DNA from: an uncultured Clostridia bacterium
GTDB lineage: Bacteria > Bacillota > Clostridia > Christensenellales > Aristaeellaceae
Reading direction: 5' to 3'
Assembly: GCA_946413245.1 (NCBI GenBank)
Contig: CAMKJS010000008.1
Location: 1-64,000, forward strand
DNA: 64,000 nucleotides
Notes under the pieces: generated by a model
The model's input: the letters and a program-made list of their open reading frames with translations, nothing else
What the model was told of the DNA's origin: nothing
Database searches by the model: none
Program-made: the position numbers and the translations under genes
Shown: positions 1 to 9,173 of the stretch, piece after piece
Numbering within the stretch: position 1 is the first letter of the stretch
Layout of the letters: every line of letters begins with the position of its first letter

Positions 1-1
1 A

Positions 2-1360
2 TATTTTGGTACAGACGGATTCAGAGGCAAGGCAGGCGTGGTTCTGACGGCGGAGCACGCGTTCAAAACCGGGCGTTACCTGGGCTGGTACTTCAGCAAG
101 GCCCACGAGGGCGGAACAAGGGCAAAGATCGTGATCGGGAAGGACACCAGGCGTTCCTCCTATATGTTTGAATCCGCTTTGGCGGCCGGAATCACGTCTT
201 CCGGGTCGGACGCCTATCTGCTGCACGTGACGACGACCCCCTGCGTCAGCTATATTACCAGAACGGAAGGCTTCGACTGCGGCGTGATGATCAGCGCGAG
301 CCACAATCCCTACTGGGACAACGGAATTAAGCTGATGAACAGCAAGGGCGAGAAGATGGACGACGATCTGCAGAACGAGATCGAGGCGTACATTGACGGA
401 ACGATTGATGAGCTTCCCTTCGCGACCGAGGACGCGATCGGCTGCACGGTGGACTTCTATACCGGGCGGAACCGCTACATCGGATATCTGACCAACCTGG
501 CGACCCGGCCCTTCGACGATCATAAGGTGGCACTGGACTGCGCCAACGGATCCAGCTGGATGATCGGCCCGGCCGTGTTCAACGCCCTGGGCGCGAAAAC
601 CTATGTGATCAACAATCAGCCGGACGGGCTGAACGAGAACCTGAAATGCGGCAGCACCCATATCGAGCAGCTGTGCGCCTACGTGAAGGAAAACAAGCTG
701 GACGTGGGCTTCGCCTTTGATGGGGACGCGGACCGCTGCCTGGCCGTGGACGAGAACGGCGAGGAAGTCAACGGCGACAAGATCATGTATATCTGTGCCA
801 AGTATCTGAAGAGCAGGGGCCAGCTGCCCAGCAACACGGTGGTGACTACCATCATGAGCAACTTCGGTCTCTACAAGGCGCTGGACCAGGCCGGAATCAA
901 CTATGAAAAAACCGCAGTTGGCGACCGCTACGTCTATGAGAACATGAAAGCGTATCACCACCTGATCGGCGGCGAGCAGAGCGGCCACATCATCTTCCGG
1001 AAGCATGCGCGGACAGGTGACGGCCTGATTACCGCGATCATGCTGATGGGCGTGATGATCGAAACCCAGCTGCCGCTGTCGGTGCTGGCGGACGGATGCA
1101 AAATGTACCCCCAGGTGCTGAAGAACGTGGTGGTGGACGACAAGGACGAAACCATGGCGGATCAGGCGGTGATGAACGCCGTGAACGAATGCACTGAGGC
1201 GTTGGGAGACAGCGGGCGTGTGCTGCTGCGCAAGAGCGGAACCGAGCCGGTGCTCCGTGTCATGTCTGAAGCGGGAACGCGGGAAGCCTGTGAAAAATAC
1301 GTGGACAAGATTATCGAAGCGATGAAGGAAAGCGGACATCTGATCGAGGTGAGAAAATAA
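2..1360 (+). CDS. glmM: Phosphoglucosamine mutase, 5' end just outside window
   Basis: This enzyme interconverts glucosamine-6-phosphate and glucosamine-1-phosphate in cytoplasmic UDP-GlcNAc synthesis. The frame is open from base 2 and begins YFGTDGFRG, the N-terminal motif of the family, so only about two or three residues are missing. The motif SASHNP carries the phospho-serine at codon 299-301, visible residue 100, which fits the usual Ser102. The metal loop DGDADR lies near 719-736, the sugar loop GEQSGH near 970-990, and the C-terminal phosphate loop RKSGTEPVLR near 1230-1260. The 452 visible residues match the family length. The stop overlaps the next start by one base. Confidence 0.93.
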   Translation, partial: YFGTDGFRGKAGVVLTAEHAFKTGRYLGWYFSKAHEGGTRAKIVIGKDTRRSSYMFESALAAGITSSGSDAYLLHVTTTPCVSYITRTEGFDCGVMISASHNPYWDNGIKLMNSKGEKMDDDLQNEIEAYIDGTIDELPFATEDAIGCTVDFYTGRNRYIGYLTNLATRPFDDHKVALDCANGSSWMIGPAVFNALGAKTYVINNQPDGLNENLKCGSTHIEQLCAYVKENKLDVGFAFDGDADRCLAVDENGEEVNGDKIMYICAKYLKSRGQLPSNTVVTTIMSNFGLYKALDQAGINYEKTAVGDRYVYENMKAYHHLIGGEQSGHIIFRKHARTGDGLITAIMLMGVMIETQLPLSVLADGCKMYPQVLKNVVVDDKDETMADQAVMNAVNECTEALGDSGRVLLRKSGTEPVLRVMSEAGTREACEKYVDKIIEAMKESGHLIEVRK

Positions 1361-2019
1361 TGCTGAAGACAAAGGATCTGTTCGATCTCAGTCATACCCG
1401 GGCGAAGGAACTGCTGGAAAAGACGGAATATCCCTGGGAAGCCCTGAAGGACATCAAGGAGCTGATTCTGACTTTGGGGCCTCAGCTGCCGAAAGAGGAG
1501 TTTGAGGAAGTCAGCGAACATGTATGGATCGCCAAAGACGCGGTGATCTATCCGAACAACTATATCGGAGCCCCCTGCATCATCGGCCACGAAACGGAAG
1601 TCCGGCCCGGTGCCTTCATCCGCGGAAGCGCCCTGGTGGGTGACCACTGCGTGGTGGGAAACAGCACGGAACTGAAAAACGTAATTCTGTTTGACAATGT
1701 GCAGGTTCCGCATTATAACTATGTAGGGGACAGCATCCTTGGATACAAGAGCCATATGGGCGCGGGCAGCATTACCTCCAACGTGAAGAGCGATAAGAAA
1801 CTGGTCGTCGTCAAATGCGGTGAGGAGAAGCAGGAGACCGGGCTGAAGAAAATCGGCGCGATGCTGGGAGACCGTGTTGAAGTCGGCTGCAACAGCGTGC
1901 TGAATCCGGGAACCGTGATCGGAAGGGATTCCAACGTCTATCCCACCAGCTGCGTGCGCGGAACCGTGCCGGCCAACAGTATCTGGAAGAACAGCGGAAA
2001 GGTTGTTCCGAAAAAGTAA
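1360..2019 (+). CDS. Left-handed beta-helix (hexapeptide repeat) acyltransferase-like protein
   Basis: A 219-residue protein with an alpha-helical N-terminus of about 45 residues, followed by hexapeptide repeats (for example VRPGAFIRGSALVG and VEVGCNSVLNPGTVIG) of a left-handed beta-helix. It resembles the acetyltransferase half of GlmU without the uridylyltransferase half. Its position between glmM and nagB suggests it acetylates glucosamine-1-phosphate or acts on a related amino-sugar phosphate; that is inference. Its start codon shares one base with the glmM stop, so the two are probably translationally coupled. Homologues are often labelled UDP-GlcNAc pyrophosphorylase, but no nucleotidyltransferase domain is visible here. 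Confidence 0.75.
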   Translation: MLKTKDLFDLSHTRAKELLEKTEYPWEALKDIKELILTLGPQLPKEEFEEVSEHVWIAKDAVIYPNNYIGAPCIIGHETEVRPGAFIRGSALVGDHCVVGNSTELKNVILFDNVQVPHYNYVGDSILGYKSHMGAGSITSNVKSDKKLVVVKCGEEKQETGLKKIGAMLGDRVEVGCNSVLNPGTVIGRDSNVYPTSCVRGTVPANSIWKNSGKVVPKK

Positions 2020-2046
2020 ACAGGCGAGATGAAGGAGGAAAAAGGC

Positions 2047-2778
2047 ATGAAGGTCATTATCGCGGAAAACTATGAGGACGGCGCGAAAAAAGCCGCGGAT
2101 ATCATTGAGAAGATCGTGCGGGAAAAGCCGGACTGCACCCTGGGACTGGCGACGGGAAGCAGCCCTGTGGGAATGTATAAGGAGCTGGCGCGCCGCTGCA
2201 GCGAAGAGGGGCTGGACTTCAGTCGGGTGCACAGCGTGAATCTGGACGAATATGTGGGGCTGGACGGGACCCATGACCAGAGTTACCGCTATTTTATGAA
2301 CAGCAACCTGTTCGACCATATCAATATTGACAAGGCGAACACCTATGTGGCCAAGGGAACCGGGGACGTGACCGCAAACCTGAAAGAGTTCAACGAGATC
2401 CTTGACAAGACGGATATCGACATCCAGGTTCTGGGCGTCGGGCCCGACGGACATCTGGGATTCAACGAGCCCGGGGAAACCCTGTACGACGGCGCGCACG
2501 AGGAAACGCTGGACGATTCGACCATCGAGGCGAACAAGCGCTTCTTCGCGTCCAAGGAGGACGTGCCGACGCATGCCGTGACCATGGGAATGGGGAATAT
2601 CATGCGGGCCCGCAGACTGTTGATGATTATCAGCGGGAATAAGCGGGAAGCCGCGACGAAGCTGCTGATTGAGGACAAGATCGATCCGAAGTGCCCCTGC
2701 ACCTTCATGCGGCTGCACCGGGACGCCACGGTTGTGATTGAGAAAAAGTTAGCGGATGAGATCGGATATAAAGGATAA
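2047..2778 (+). CDS. nagB: Glucosamine-6-phosphate deaminase
   Basis: Converts glucosamine-6-phosphate to fructose-6-phosphate plus ammonia, the catabolic exit of the amino-sugar pool opposite glmM. The product is 243 residues, the normal length. Family motifs seen are LGLATGSSPVGMYKEL near the N-terminus, VNLDEYVGL, LGVGPDGHLGFNEPG with the catalytic acid region, and the C-terminal MRLHRDATVV. The ATG at 2047 is chosen because AAGGAGG at 2031-2037 lies about 9 bases upstream; the earlier in-frame ATG at 2029 overlaps that ribosome site. It is the last gene before a strong terminator. Confidence 0.93.
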   Translation: MKVIIAENYEDGAKKAADIIEKIVREKPDCTLGLATGSSPVGMYKELARRCSEEGLDFSRVHSVNLDEYVGLDGTHDQSYRYFMNSNLFDHINIDKANTYVAKGTGDVTANLKEFNEILDKTDIDIQVLGVGPDGHLGFNEPGETLYDGAHEETLDDSTIEANKRFFASKEDVPTHAVTMGMGNIMRARRLLMIISGNKREAATKLLIEDKIDPKCPCTFMRLHRDATVVIEKKLADEIGYKG

Positions 2779-2793
2779 GCGAAAAAGATATTC

Positions 2794-2824
2794 AAAAACT
2801 CCTGCCGTTGCGGCAGGAGTTTTT
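2794..2824. terminator. Bidirectional rho-independent terminator between nagB and glnN
   Basis: A perfect stem AACTCCTGCCG / CGGCAGGAGTT with a three-base loop, flanked by an A-run on the left and a T-run on the right. It can terminate nagB on the plus strand and glnN on the minus strand, which converge here. Confidence 0.9.
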
Positions 2825-2835
2825 GAGTGCGATTA

Positions 2836-4920
2836 TCAGACACTGAAGAGCAGCTGGTCGTAGGTCGGGAAGGGCCAGACGGAGCGGTCGGTGATACATT
2901 CGAGCTGGTCCGCGTAGGAGCGGAGCTTCGACATGACCGGGAGAACCTGGTCATGCATGACCTGTGCGGTATAGAGTGTATCGCCGGTCCGGGGCATTTC
3001 GCGGAGTACGGTTTCCAGACGGTCCGCGCAGCTGCCCAGCGCGTCGCTGTTTGTGCAAAGCTGGGCCAGAAGAGAGTCCGAACAGACCAAAGTCTGTCCT
3101 GCGGCCCGGGCCAGGGAGCTGCTTTCGGCGACGGTACCGATGTAGCGTAGCACGGCGGGAAGAATCTGCCGCCGGGTCATCATCAGCATCGTTTCTGCCT
3201 CGATTTTCAGTGTTTTGGCATAGGCGTCCAGCCCGATATCCATCCTGGACCGGAGCTCCGAACGGGAGAGAACCTGATGGCGCTCGAACAGGGCGATGTT
3301 CTTCTCCGCCACATAGCACGGGAGCGCGTCCACCGTGGAATCCAGACGGAGCAGGCCGCGGCGTTCCGCTTCTTTAATCCATTCATCCGTATAGTTGTTT
3401 CCGTTAAAGATGATGCGCTTGTGCTCCTTGATGGTGCGGACAATCAGATCGTGAAGGGTGGACCGGAAATCAGCGGCCTGCTCCAGTTCGTCCGCGAAGC
3501 ACCGGAGGCTTTCGGCAACGATGGTGTTCAGCACGACGTTGGCGTCCGCGATGGAATCGGAGGCGCCGACGGAACGGAACTCAAACTTGTTTCCGGTGAA
3601 CGCGAAAGGAGAGGTGCGGTTCCGGTCCGTGGTATCCCGGGGGAACTTGGGCAGCATGTGCACCCCGATGGTCATATCGGTCTTTTCACGGCCGTTGTAT
3701 GCGCTGCCGGCCTCCAGGGCCCGCAGGATATCCGTGAGCTCGTCTCCGAGGAAAATGCTGATGATCGCGGGGGGCGCCTCAAACCCGCCGAGGCGGTGGT
3801 CGTTGCCGGCTGAGGCGACGGAGGCCCGGAGCAGATCCTGATAATCGTCCACCGCTTTGATGACGGCAGTCAGGAACAGCAGGAACTGCGCGCTTTCATG
3901 AGGGCTGTCCCCTGGCTCCAGCAGGTTGTACCCCGTGTTGGTGAACATGGACCAGTTATTATGCTTGCCGCTGCCGTTGACCCCGTCAAAGGGCTTTTCC
4001 GCCAGCAGGCAGACCAGATTATGCCTGCGGGCTACCTTTTTCATGATCTCCATGGTCAGCTGATTGTGGTCGCAGGCGATATTGACGATGGAATAGATCG
4101 GGGCCATTTCATGCTGGGAAGGCGCCGCTTCGTTATGCTCGGTTTTCGCCAGAATGCCGAGCTTCCAGAGCTCTTCATTCAGCTCCTGCATGAAAGCCTG
4201 CACCCTGGGCTTGATGGTGCCGAAGAAATGATCCCCGAGCTCCTGCCCCTTGGGCGGCTTGGCCCCGAACAGCGTGCGGCCGGCGAAGATCAGGTCGCTC
4301 CGGCGGTCGAAAAGATCCTTGTCGATCAGGAAATACTCCTGCTCCGGGCCGACGGTGGGCATGACGCGCACCGCATCCATCCGGCCGAAAAGGTGCAGAA
4401 TCCGCACGGCCTGCCGGCTGAGTGCCTCCATGGAACGAAGGAGGGGCGTTTTCTTGTCCAGCGCCTCACCGCCCCAGGAGCAGTAGGCGGTCGGAATGCA
4501 GAGTGTATGATCCTTGATAAACGCATAGGAAGTGGGGTCCCAGGCCGTATAGCCGCGGGCTTCGAAGGTGGAGCGGAGGCCGCCGTTTGGCAGGGAGGAC
4601 GCGTCCGCTTCTCCGCGGACCAGTTCCTTTCCGCTGAACTCCTGGATGATGCTTCCGTCGGGCAGAGGCGAAATAAAGGCGTCATGCTTCTCCGCGGTGA
4701 CGGAATTCAGGGGCTGGAACCAGTGGGTGTAATGGGTGACGCCCTTTTCCAGCGCCCAGTCCTTCATGGCGTTGGCGACGACGCTGGCCAGCTGGGGATC
4801 CAGCGGACGGCCGTTGTCGATGGTATGGTGCAGGGCCCGGTAGGTCTCCTTCGGAAGACGCTCGCGCATGATCCTGTCGTTAAATACGTTTGTACCGAAG
4901 ATTTCATCAATCCGGGACAC
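2836..4920 (-). CDS. glnN: Glutamine synthetase, type III
   Basis: ATP-dependent ligation of ammonia to glutamate, the main ammonia-assimilation step; type III enzymes are large cytoplasmic homododecamers. The 694-residue length and the signature segments VGPEQEYFLIDK, KTEHNEAAPSQHEMAPI, GVNGSGKHNNWS and NRTSPFAFTGNKFEFR identify GlnN rather than the ~450-residue GlnA. The GTG at 4920 is chosen because AGGAGG (bases 4929-4934 on the complement) sits 8 bases upstream, while an in-frame GTG at 4929 overlaps that site. It is a single-gene unit, divergent from the sugar locus and convergent with nagB. Confidence 0.92.
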   Translation of the reverse strand: MSRIDEIFGTNVFNDRIMRERLPKETYRALHHTIDNGRPLDPQLASVVANAMKDWALEKGVTHYTHWFQPLNSVTAEKHDAFISPLPDGSIIQEFSGKELVRGEADASSLPNGGLRSTFEARGYTAWDPTSYAFIKDHTLCIPTAYCSWGGEALDKKTPLLRSMEALSRQAVRILHLFGRMDAVRVMPTVGPEQEYFLIDKDLFDRRSDLIFAGRTLFGAKPPKGQELGDHFFGTIKPRVQAFMQELNEELWKLGILAKTEHNEAAPSQHEMAPIYSIVNIACDHNQLTMEIMKKVARRHNLVCLLAEKPFDGVNGSGKHNNWSMFTNTGYNLLEPGDSPHESAQFLLFLTAVIKAVDDYQDLLRASVASAGNDHRLGGFEAPPAIISIFLGDELTDILRALEAGSAYNGREKTDMTIGVHMLPKFPRDTTDRNRTSPFAFTGNKFEFRSVGASDSIADANVVLNTIVAESLRCFADELEQAADFRSTLHDLIVRTIKEHKRIIFNGNNYTDEWIKEAERRGLLRLDSTVDALPCYVAEKNIALFERHQVLSRSELRSRMDIGLDAYAKTLKIEAETMLMMTRRQILPAVLRYIGTVAESSSLARAAGQTLVCSDSLLAQLCTNSDALGSCADRLETVLREMPRTGDTLYTAQVMHDQVLPVMSKLRSYADQLECITDRSVWPFPTYDQLLFSV

Positions 4921-4950
4921 TGTACCCACCTCCTGGCAATGAATGAAATC

Positions 4951-4979
4951 AGTTTAGAAGAATGGGTTGTTCTTGTCAA
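4951..4979 (-). promoter_or_regulatory. glnN promoter
   Basis: On the minus strand TTGACA (4974-4979), a 17-base spacer and TAAACT (4951-4956) form a good sigma-A-type promoter about 30 bases upstream of the glnN start. No clear GlnR or other nitrogen-control box was recognised. Confidence 0.7.
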
Positions 4980-4990
4980 GACAAAAGCAA

Positions 4991-5019
4991 TTGCCCGGAA
5001 CGTATTTGTGCTGTATAAT
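4991..5019 (+). promoter_or_regulatory. Promoter of the sugar-sensing operon
   Basis: TTGCCC (4991-4996), a 17-base spacer and a perfect TATAAT (5014-5019) lie about 36 bases upstream of the binding-protein gene and face away from the glnN promoter. The -10 sits in the middle of an inverted repeat listed separately. Confidence 0.7.
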
Positions 5020-5029
5020 ATAGCACAAA
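5005..5029. promoter_or_regulatory. Inverted repeat flanking the -10, candidate operator
   Basis: TTTGTGCT and its exact complement AGCACAAA are separated by 9 bases that contain most of the -10 box, giving a 25-base dyad. Its position over the -10 would suit a repressor. No cognate regulator is known, so the role is inference. Confidence 0.5.
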
Positions 5030-5055
5030 ACTGAGAAACGGGAAGGATGAGCGGA

Positions 5056-6054
5056 ATGAGTAGGCGCCGTATGAAAAGGTTGCTGCTGGTGCTGCTGCTG
5101 GCTGTGACGGCTGCGGTTCTGGCCGGCTGCGCCGGCAAACCGGATTCCGCGGGAAAGGAGAATACCGGCGCGGTGGTCGTTGGCTTCTCCCAGCTGGGGG
5201 CTGAGAGCTCCTGGAGAATCGCCAATACCGCCAGCATGGAGCAGGCCGCGAGGGACTACGGATATGGCCTGATGATGGAAAACGCGAACCAGAAGCAGGA
5301 GAAACAGATTGACGCTATCCGGTCATTCATCGCGTATCAGGTGGATGTGATCGTGTTTTCCCCGATCGTGGAAACCGGCTGGGAGAACGTGCTGAAGGAA
5401 GCGAAGCAGGCCGGGATTCCGGTGATCCTGATGGACCGGATGATCGAGACCGACGACGAAAGCCTGTATACGGCGTACGTCGGCGCGGATTTCTACGCGG
5501 AGGGGCGCAGGGCCGGGGAATATCTGAAGCGGAAGGCGGACGAGACCGGAGCGGAAAAGCTGCGCATCGCTGAAATCAGCGGTACGCTGGATTCCACCCC
5601 CATGCGGGACCGGCAGCGCGGATTCATGGACGTGATCGGGGAGGACAGCCGGTTCGAGGTGATCGACAGCATCTGCGGGGATTTCCTCCGGAGCAAGGGC
5701 GAGGAGTGCATGCAGACGCTGCTGCAGAAATACGGGAAGGACGGGATCGACGTCATCTATTCCCATAACGACAGCATGACGCTGGGTGCCCTGGACATCC
5801 TGGAAAAGGAAGGAATCAAACCGGCGCAGGATATCCTGATTATTACCGTGGACGGAGAGAAGGAAGCGGTTGAAGCCCTGAAGAACGGGCGGATCAACTG
5901 CGTGGTGCAGTGCACGCCGAACCTGGGCAATTCCGTGATGAAGCTGGTGAAGGAACTGAAAGAGGGAAAGCCCCTGGAGAAGATCTACCATCCGGACGAA
6001 GGAATGTTTACGGATTTCGACGATCCGAAGGATCCGAACATGGAGGGATTCTGA
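5056..6054 (+). CDS. YtfQ-like sugar-binding lipoprotein, probably a sensory subunit
   Basis: A 332-residue periplasmic-binding-protein-family lipoprotein. The signal peptide ends in the lipobox LAGC. The mature protein resembles the galactofuranose-binding protein YtfQ: VGFSQLGAESSWR at its start, the QKQEKQIDAIRSF segment, PIVETGWENVLKEAKQAGIPVILMDR, and GDFLRSKGEE. The next two genes encode a histidine kinase and response regulator, while the transporter genes lie further on with their own binding protein; this suggests the protein presents sugar to the kinase, which is inference. The ATG at 5056 fits the GGAAGG at 5041-5046 better than the adjacent ATG at 5047. Confidence 0.82.
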   Translation: MSRRRMKRLLLVLLLAVTAAVLAGCAGKPDSAGKENTGAVVVGFSQLGAESSWRIANTASMEQAARDYGYGLMMENANQKQEKQIDAIRSFIAYQVDVIVFSPIVETGWENVLKEAKQAGIPVILMDRMIETDDESLYTAYVGADFYAEGRRAGEYLKRKADETGAEKLRIAEISGTLDSTPMRDRQRGFMDVIGEDSRFEVIDSICGDFLRSKGEECMQTLLQKYGKDGIDVIYSHNDSMTLGALDILEKEGIKPAQDILIITVDGEKEAVEALKNGRINCVVQCTPNLGNSVMKLVKELKEGKPLEKIYHPDEGMFTDFDDPKDPNMEGF

Positions 6055-6055
6055 C

Positions 6056-7534
6056 ATGCGCGGGAGAGAGCTGCGAAGCATCGCCGCGCAGATCCGCCGC
6101 TCTGTCGGTTCCATTGCGCTGCTGCTGGCGCTGCCTGTGGTGATCGGCCTGTTGATCATGATGATATATTCATCCCGATACCAGGCGATGATCCGCCGCA
6201 TGGACGCGGCGGCGGAACGGAAACCGACCCTGGAGACAAAGCTGGCGGAAGACCTTTTCTCTGTAGCGGCGGGGCGCTTTTCCTTCGAGGAGAGCAGCGT
6301 AAGCAGCATGATCGAGGAAACCGACCGGACCCTGGACGCGCTGCTGGCGGAAACTGAGGGCAACGGACACCTGCAGCTGACGGTGGCCAGAAGAACCATG
6401 GATACGCTGGAGCGGTACGCACTGGAGGTGCGGGACGGGATGGCTTCCGGGAAAGCCATCGACGAGGTGGAGCGAATCGTGGACGAAGTCCGGGATGTCG
6501 GGCGCCTTGTGGCGGACATGCTGGATGCTTTTATCACCGAAGAAATCGAGAACGCCACGGAAACCAGCCGGAAGCTGCGCGCGATCATGCTGACGGCGGC
6601 CGGCGCGGAGATCCTGCTGCTGATCATCGCGCTGCTGCGCACCAGGCGGGAGACGAGGCAGCTGACAGAATCCATCCATGCGTCGATTTATTTTCTGGAG
6701 GAAACGGTTCGCCGGATCGCGGGCGGAGATTTCCAGGACCGCGTGAAGAAAATGAACGTGATGGAATTGCGGGAGCTGGGCGAGCACATCAACCAGATGG
6801 CCGACCGGCTGGAAACCCAGATCGGCCAGATCCGCAGGAACCAGGAACACCTGACCAAGGCGGAGCTCCGGACCCTGCAGGCGCAGATCAATCCGCATTT
6901 CCTGTATAACACGCTGGATACGATCGTCTGGCAGGCGGAATCCGGCAGAAGCGACGACGTGGTACAGCTGACCAGAAGCCTGAGCGATTTCTTCCGTATC
7001 TCCCTGTCCTCCGGCGCGGACTGGATTCCGGTGGAGCAGGAGATGAAACACGTTACGGCCTATCTGCGCATTCAGAAAACCCGGTACCGGGATATTCTGG
7101 ACTATGAGGTGCAGCCGGTGCCGGAACTGAAGGACGTGTATATGCTGAAGCTGCTGCTGCAGCCACTGGTCGAAAACGCGCTGTATCACGGAATCAAAAT
7201 GAAGCGGGGCGGCGGGAAAATCACGGTGCGCGTGAAGCAGCAGAACCGGATGATGACTTTCACCGTGGCGGACAACGGGCGTGGGATGACGCCGGAACAG
7301 CTGGCCGAAGTCCGGGCCATGCTGGCGGACGATACGACGGCCCTGCAGTCCGCGGCGGAGGCCGGGGGCGGGTTCGGCATGCGCAACGTGGACCTGCGGA
7401 TCCGGCTGTATTACCGGAAACAGCGTGGACTGATCATTCAGTCCGATCAGAACGGAACGGAAGTTTCCTTTACTATTCCCATCCGTACCAGGGAGGAAAT
7501 CAATGAAGATGAAAGTATTTCTGGTGGACGATGA
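6056..7534 (+). CDS. Sensor histidine kinase, YesM/LytS type
   Basis: A 492-residue membrane kinase. Transmembrane segments lie at about residues 17-38 and 176-194 and enclose a mostly helical extracellular sensor domain of about 135 residues. A HAMP region, the His_kinase domain with phospho-acceptor H281 in INPHFLYNTLD, an N-box PLVENALYHG and the G-box DNGRGM follow. It starts two bases after the binding-protein gene and overlaps the regulator gene by 32 bases. The binding protein is the likely ligand carrier and the AraC-type regulator the phosphorylation target; both links come from gene order. Confidence 0.9.
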   Translation: MRGRELRSIAAQIRRSVGSIALLLALPVVIGLLIMMIYSSRYQAMIRRMDAAAERKPTLETKLAEDLFSVAAGRFSFEESSVSSMIEETDRTLDALLAETEGNGHLQLTVARRTMDTLERYALEVRDGMASGKAIDEVERIVDEVRDVGRLVADMLDAFITEEIENATETSRKLRAIMLTAAGAEILLLIIALLRTRRETRQLTESIHASIYFLEETVRRIAGGDFQDRVKKMNVMELRELGEHINQMADRLETQIGQIRRNQEHLTKAELRTLQAQINPHFLYNTLDTIVWQAESGRSDDVVQLTRSLSDFFRISLSSGADWIPVEQEMKHVTAYLRIQKTRYRDILDYEVQPVPELKDVYMLKLLLQPLVENALYHGIKMKRGGGKITVRVKQQNRMMTFTVADNGRGMTPEQLAEVRAMLADDTTALQSAAEAGGGFGMRNVDLRIRLYYRKQRGLIIQSDQNGTEVSFTIPIRTREEINEDESISGGR

Positions 7535-9074
7535 AATCGCCATCCGGGAAAACCTGCGTAATTCTTTTCCGTGGGAAGAGAAGGGATACCAGCTGGTCGG
7601 GGAGGCTCCGGACGGCGAAATGGCTCTGCCCATGCTGCGGGATCTGAACGCCGATATCCTGCTGACGGATATCCGGATGCCGTTTATGGACGGCATGCGG
7701 CTCTGCGAGGAAGTGCAGAGAACCATGCCGTGGGTGGAAACCATCATTCTGTCCGGATACGACGACTTCTCCTACGCCCGGAAGGCCATCACCCTTGGGG
7801 TGAAGGAATATCTCCTGAAGCCGGTGACCGCGAAGGAGCTGGAGAGCGCCCTGGACCGGGTCAGAAGGCAGATCGAAGAAAAACGGAGAGACCGGGAGCA
7901 TCTGTCCGCGCTGCGGGACCGGCTGTCCTCCGGAAACCAGTTCCTGCGGGACAAGCTGCTGGCATCCCTGTTTACCGACGAGGGGGATCCGGAGGACGAC
8001 GACGCGCTGCTGAGCCAGATGCGGACGCTGGGAGTCAACCTGACAGCCGCCTGCTACACGGTGATCGATATCTCCTTCGACGCGGAGGGGGAAAAACGCC
8101 TGTCCTGCCGGGGAGCTCTGTCGGGGCTGGCGGACATGAGCGGGGGAGGCGTATACGTATGCAACGCGCCCAAAGGCGCGCGGGCCCTCGTGCTGGGCGA
8201 CAATCCGGAGGACACGGAAGAGCGGGCCTATTCCTTCGCCAGCTCTGCGGCCCATCTGCCCGAGCTGCTGCGGGAAAAGAACCTGCTGATCGCCATCGGG
8301 GAAACGGTGTCGGACTTCCATGAGATACGCCGCTCCATGGCTTCCGCGCGGCACGCCAGGCACCTGCAGACCAGGAAGCAGGAAAACACCGGCCGGATCA
8401 TCATCGGCGCCAACGAGGAAACCGGGCGGCAGATGAAGCTGACCGAGGCGGAGCTGAGCCCGCTGTACGAACGGCTGCAGTATGCCGCCCGGGAGGACGT
8501 GGAATCTATCCTGACGGAATACACGCAGTCCATGGACCCGGCCCTGGCGCTGGGCTACCTACGCGTAGCCGCGCTGCTGGCAGCCCGGAGAATCATCCAG
8601 GACGCCGGGGGAGATCCGCGCAGCGAGCTTTCAGACGCCATGGTCGGCAAGGCTCTGGCCGCGGAGGGCGACGCCGGCTTTGAGCGGCTGGCTGAGCTGC
8701 TGGAGGAGGCCATCGACTTCCGGAACCGGAACGTATCCGGCTACGGCGATTCCGCCATCAGCCAGGCAAGAGCCTATCTGTCCCAGAACTACGCGAATCC
8801 GAACCTGATGCTTCAGGACGTGGCGGGGCAGGTACATCTGTCCCAGAGCCATTTTTCCACAGTATTCGCCCAGGAAACGGGGCTCACGTTTACGCAGTAC
8901 CTGACCGCTCTGCGGATCGGGAAAGCCAGGGAACTGCTGGAGGCGACGGAGATGCGCTCTTCCCAGATCGCGGAAGAGGTGGGATACAACGACTCCCACT
9001 ATTTCAGCTACCTGTTTAAAAAGAACACGGGTATGACCCCGAGCGAATACCGGAGACAGAACCGGGAAGGCTGA
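7503..9074 (+). CDS. Response regulator, YesN type (receiver plus AraC-type HTH)
   Basis: A 523-residue transcription regulator. The N-terminal receiver has acidic residues D9-D10, phospho-acceptor D56 in LTDIRMP and K106 in LLKP. A central region of about 270 residues has no obvious motif. The C-terminal 100 residues hold the two helix-turn-helices of the AraC family (LSQSHFSTVFAQETG and the IAEEVGYNDSHYFSYLFKK signature). AGGAGG lies 6 bases before the ATG at 7503. It probably activates the downstream binding-protein/transporter promoter near 9174-9202; this target is inferred from adjacency. Confidence 0.9.
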   Translation: MKMKVFLVDDEIAIRENLRNSFPWEEKGYQLVGEAPDGEMALPMLRDLNADILLTDIRMPFMDGMRLCEEVQRTMPWVETIILSGYDDFSYARKAITLGVKEYLLKPVTAKELESALDRVRRQIEEKRRDREHLSALRDRLSSGNQFLRDKLLASLFTDEGDPEDDDALLSQMRTLGVNLTAACYTVIDISFDAEGEKRLSCRGALSGLADMSGGGVYVCNAPKGARALVLGDNPEDTEERAYSFASSAAHLPELLREKNLLIAIGETVSDFHEIRRSMASARHARHLQTRKQENTGRIIIGANEETGRQMKLTEAELSPLYERLQYAAREDVESILTEYTQSMDPALALGYLRVAALLAARRIIQDAGGDPRSELSDAMVGKALAAEGDAGFERLAELLEEAIDFRNRNVSGYGDSAISQARAYLSQNYANPNLMLQDVAGQVHLSQSHFSTVFAQETGLTFTQYLTALRIGKARELLEATEMRSSQIAEEVGYNDSHYFSYLFKKNTGMTPSEYRRQNREG

Positions 9075-9173
9075 ACGGAAAAAAACAACCGGGCGTCCAA
9101 AGAAAATGTACTTTTTTCCCTTCTGAGAATACAAAAAACGGAAAAATTCCCACCAAAACAGAAAACCATTGTA

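Noticed and set aside
1162-2718. Long open frame (518 codons) on the minus strand opposite glmM and nagB
   Set aside because: The plus strand carries three clear family proteins over the same bases. The antisense frame is rich in His, Gln and Arg, has no domain, and comes from codon bias in a high-G+C genome.
9075-9173. Rho-independent terminator after the response-regulator gene
   Set aside because: The stretch is A/T-rich with T-runs, but I found no convincing stem in front of them, so read-through into the transport operon is possible.
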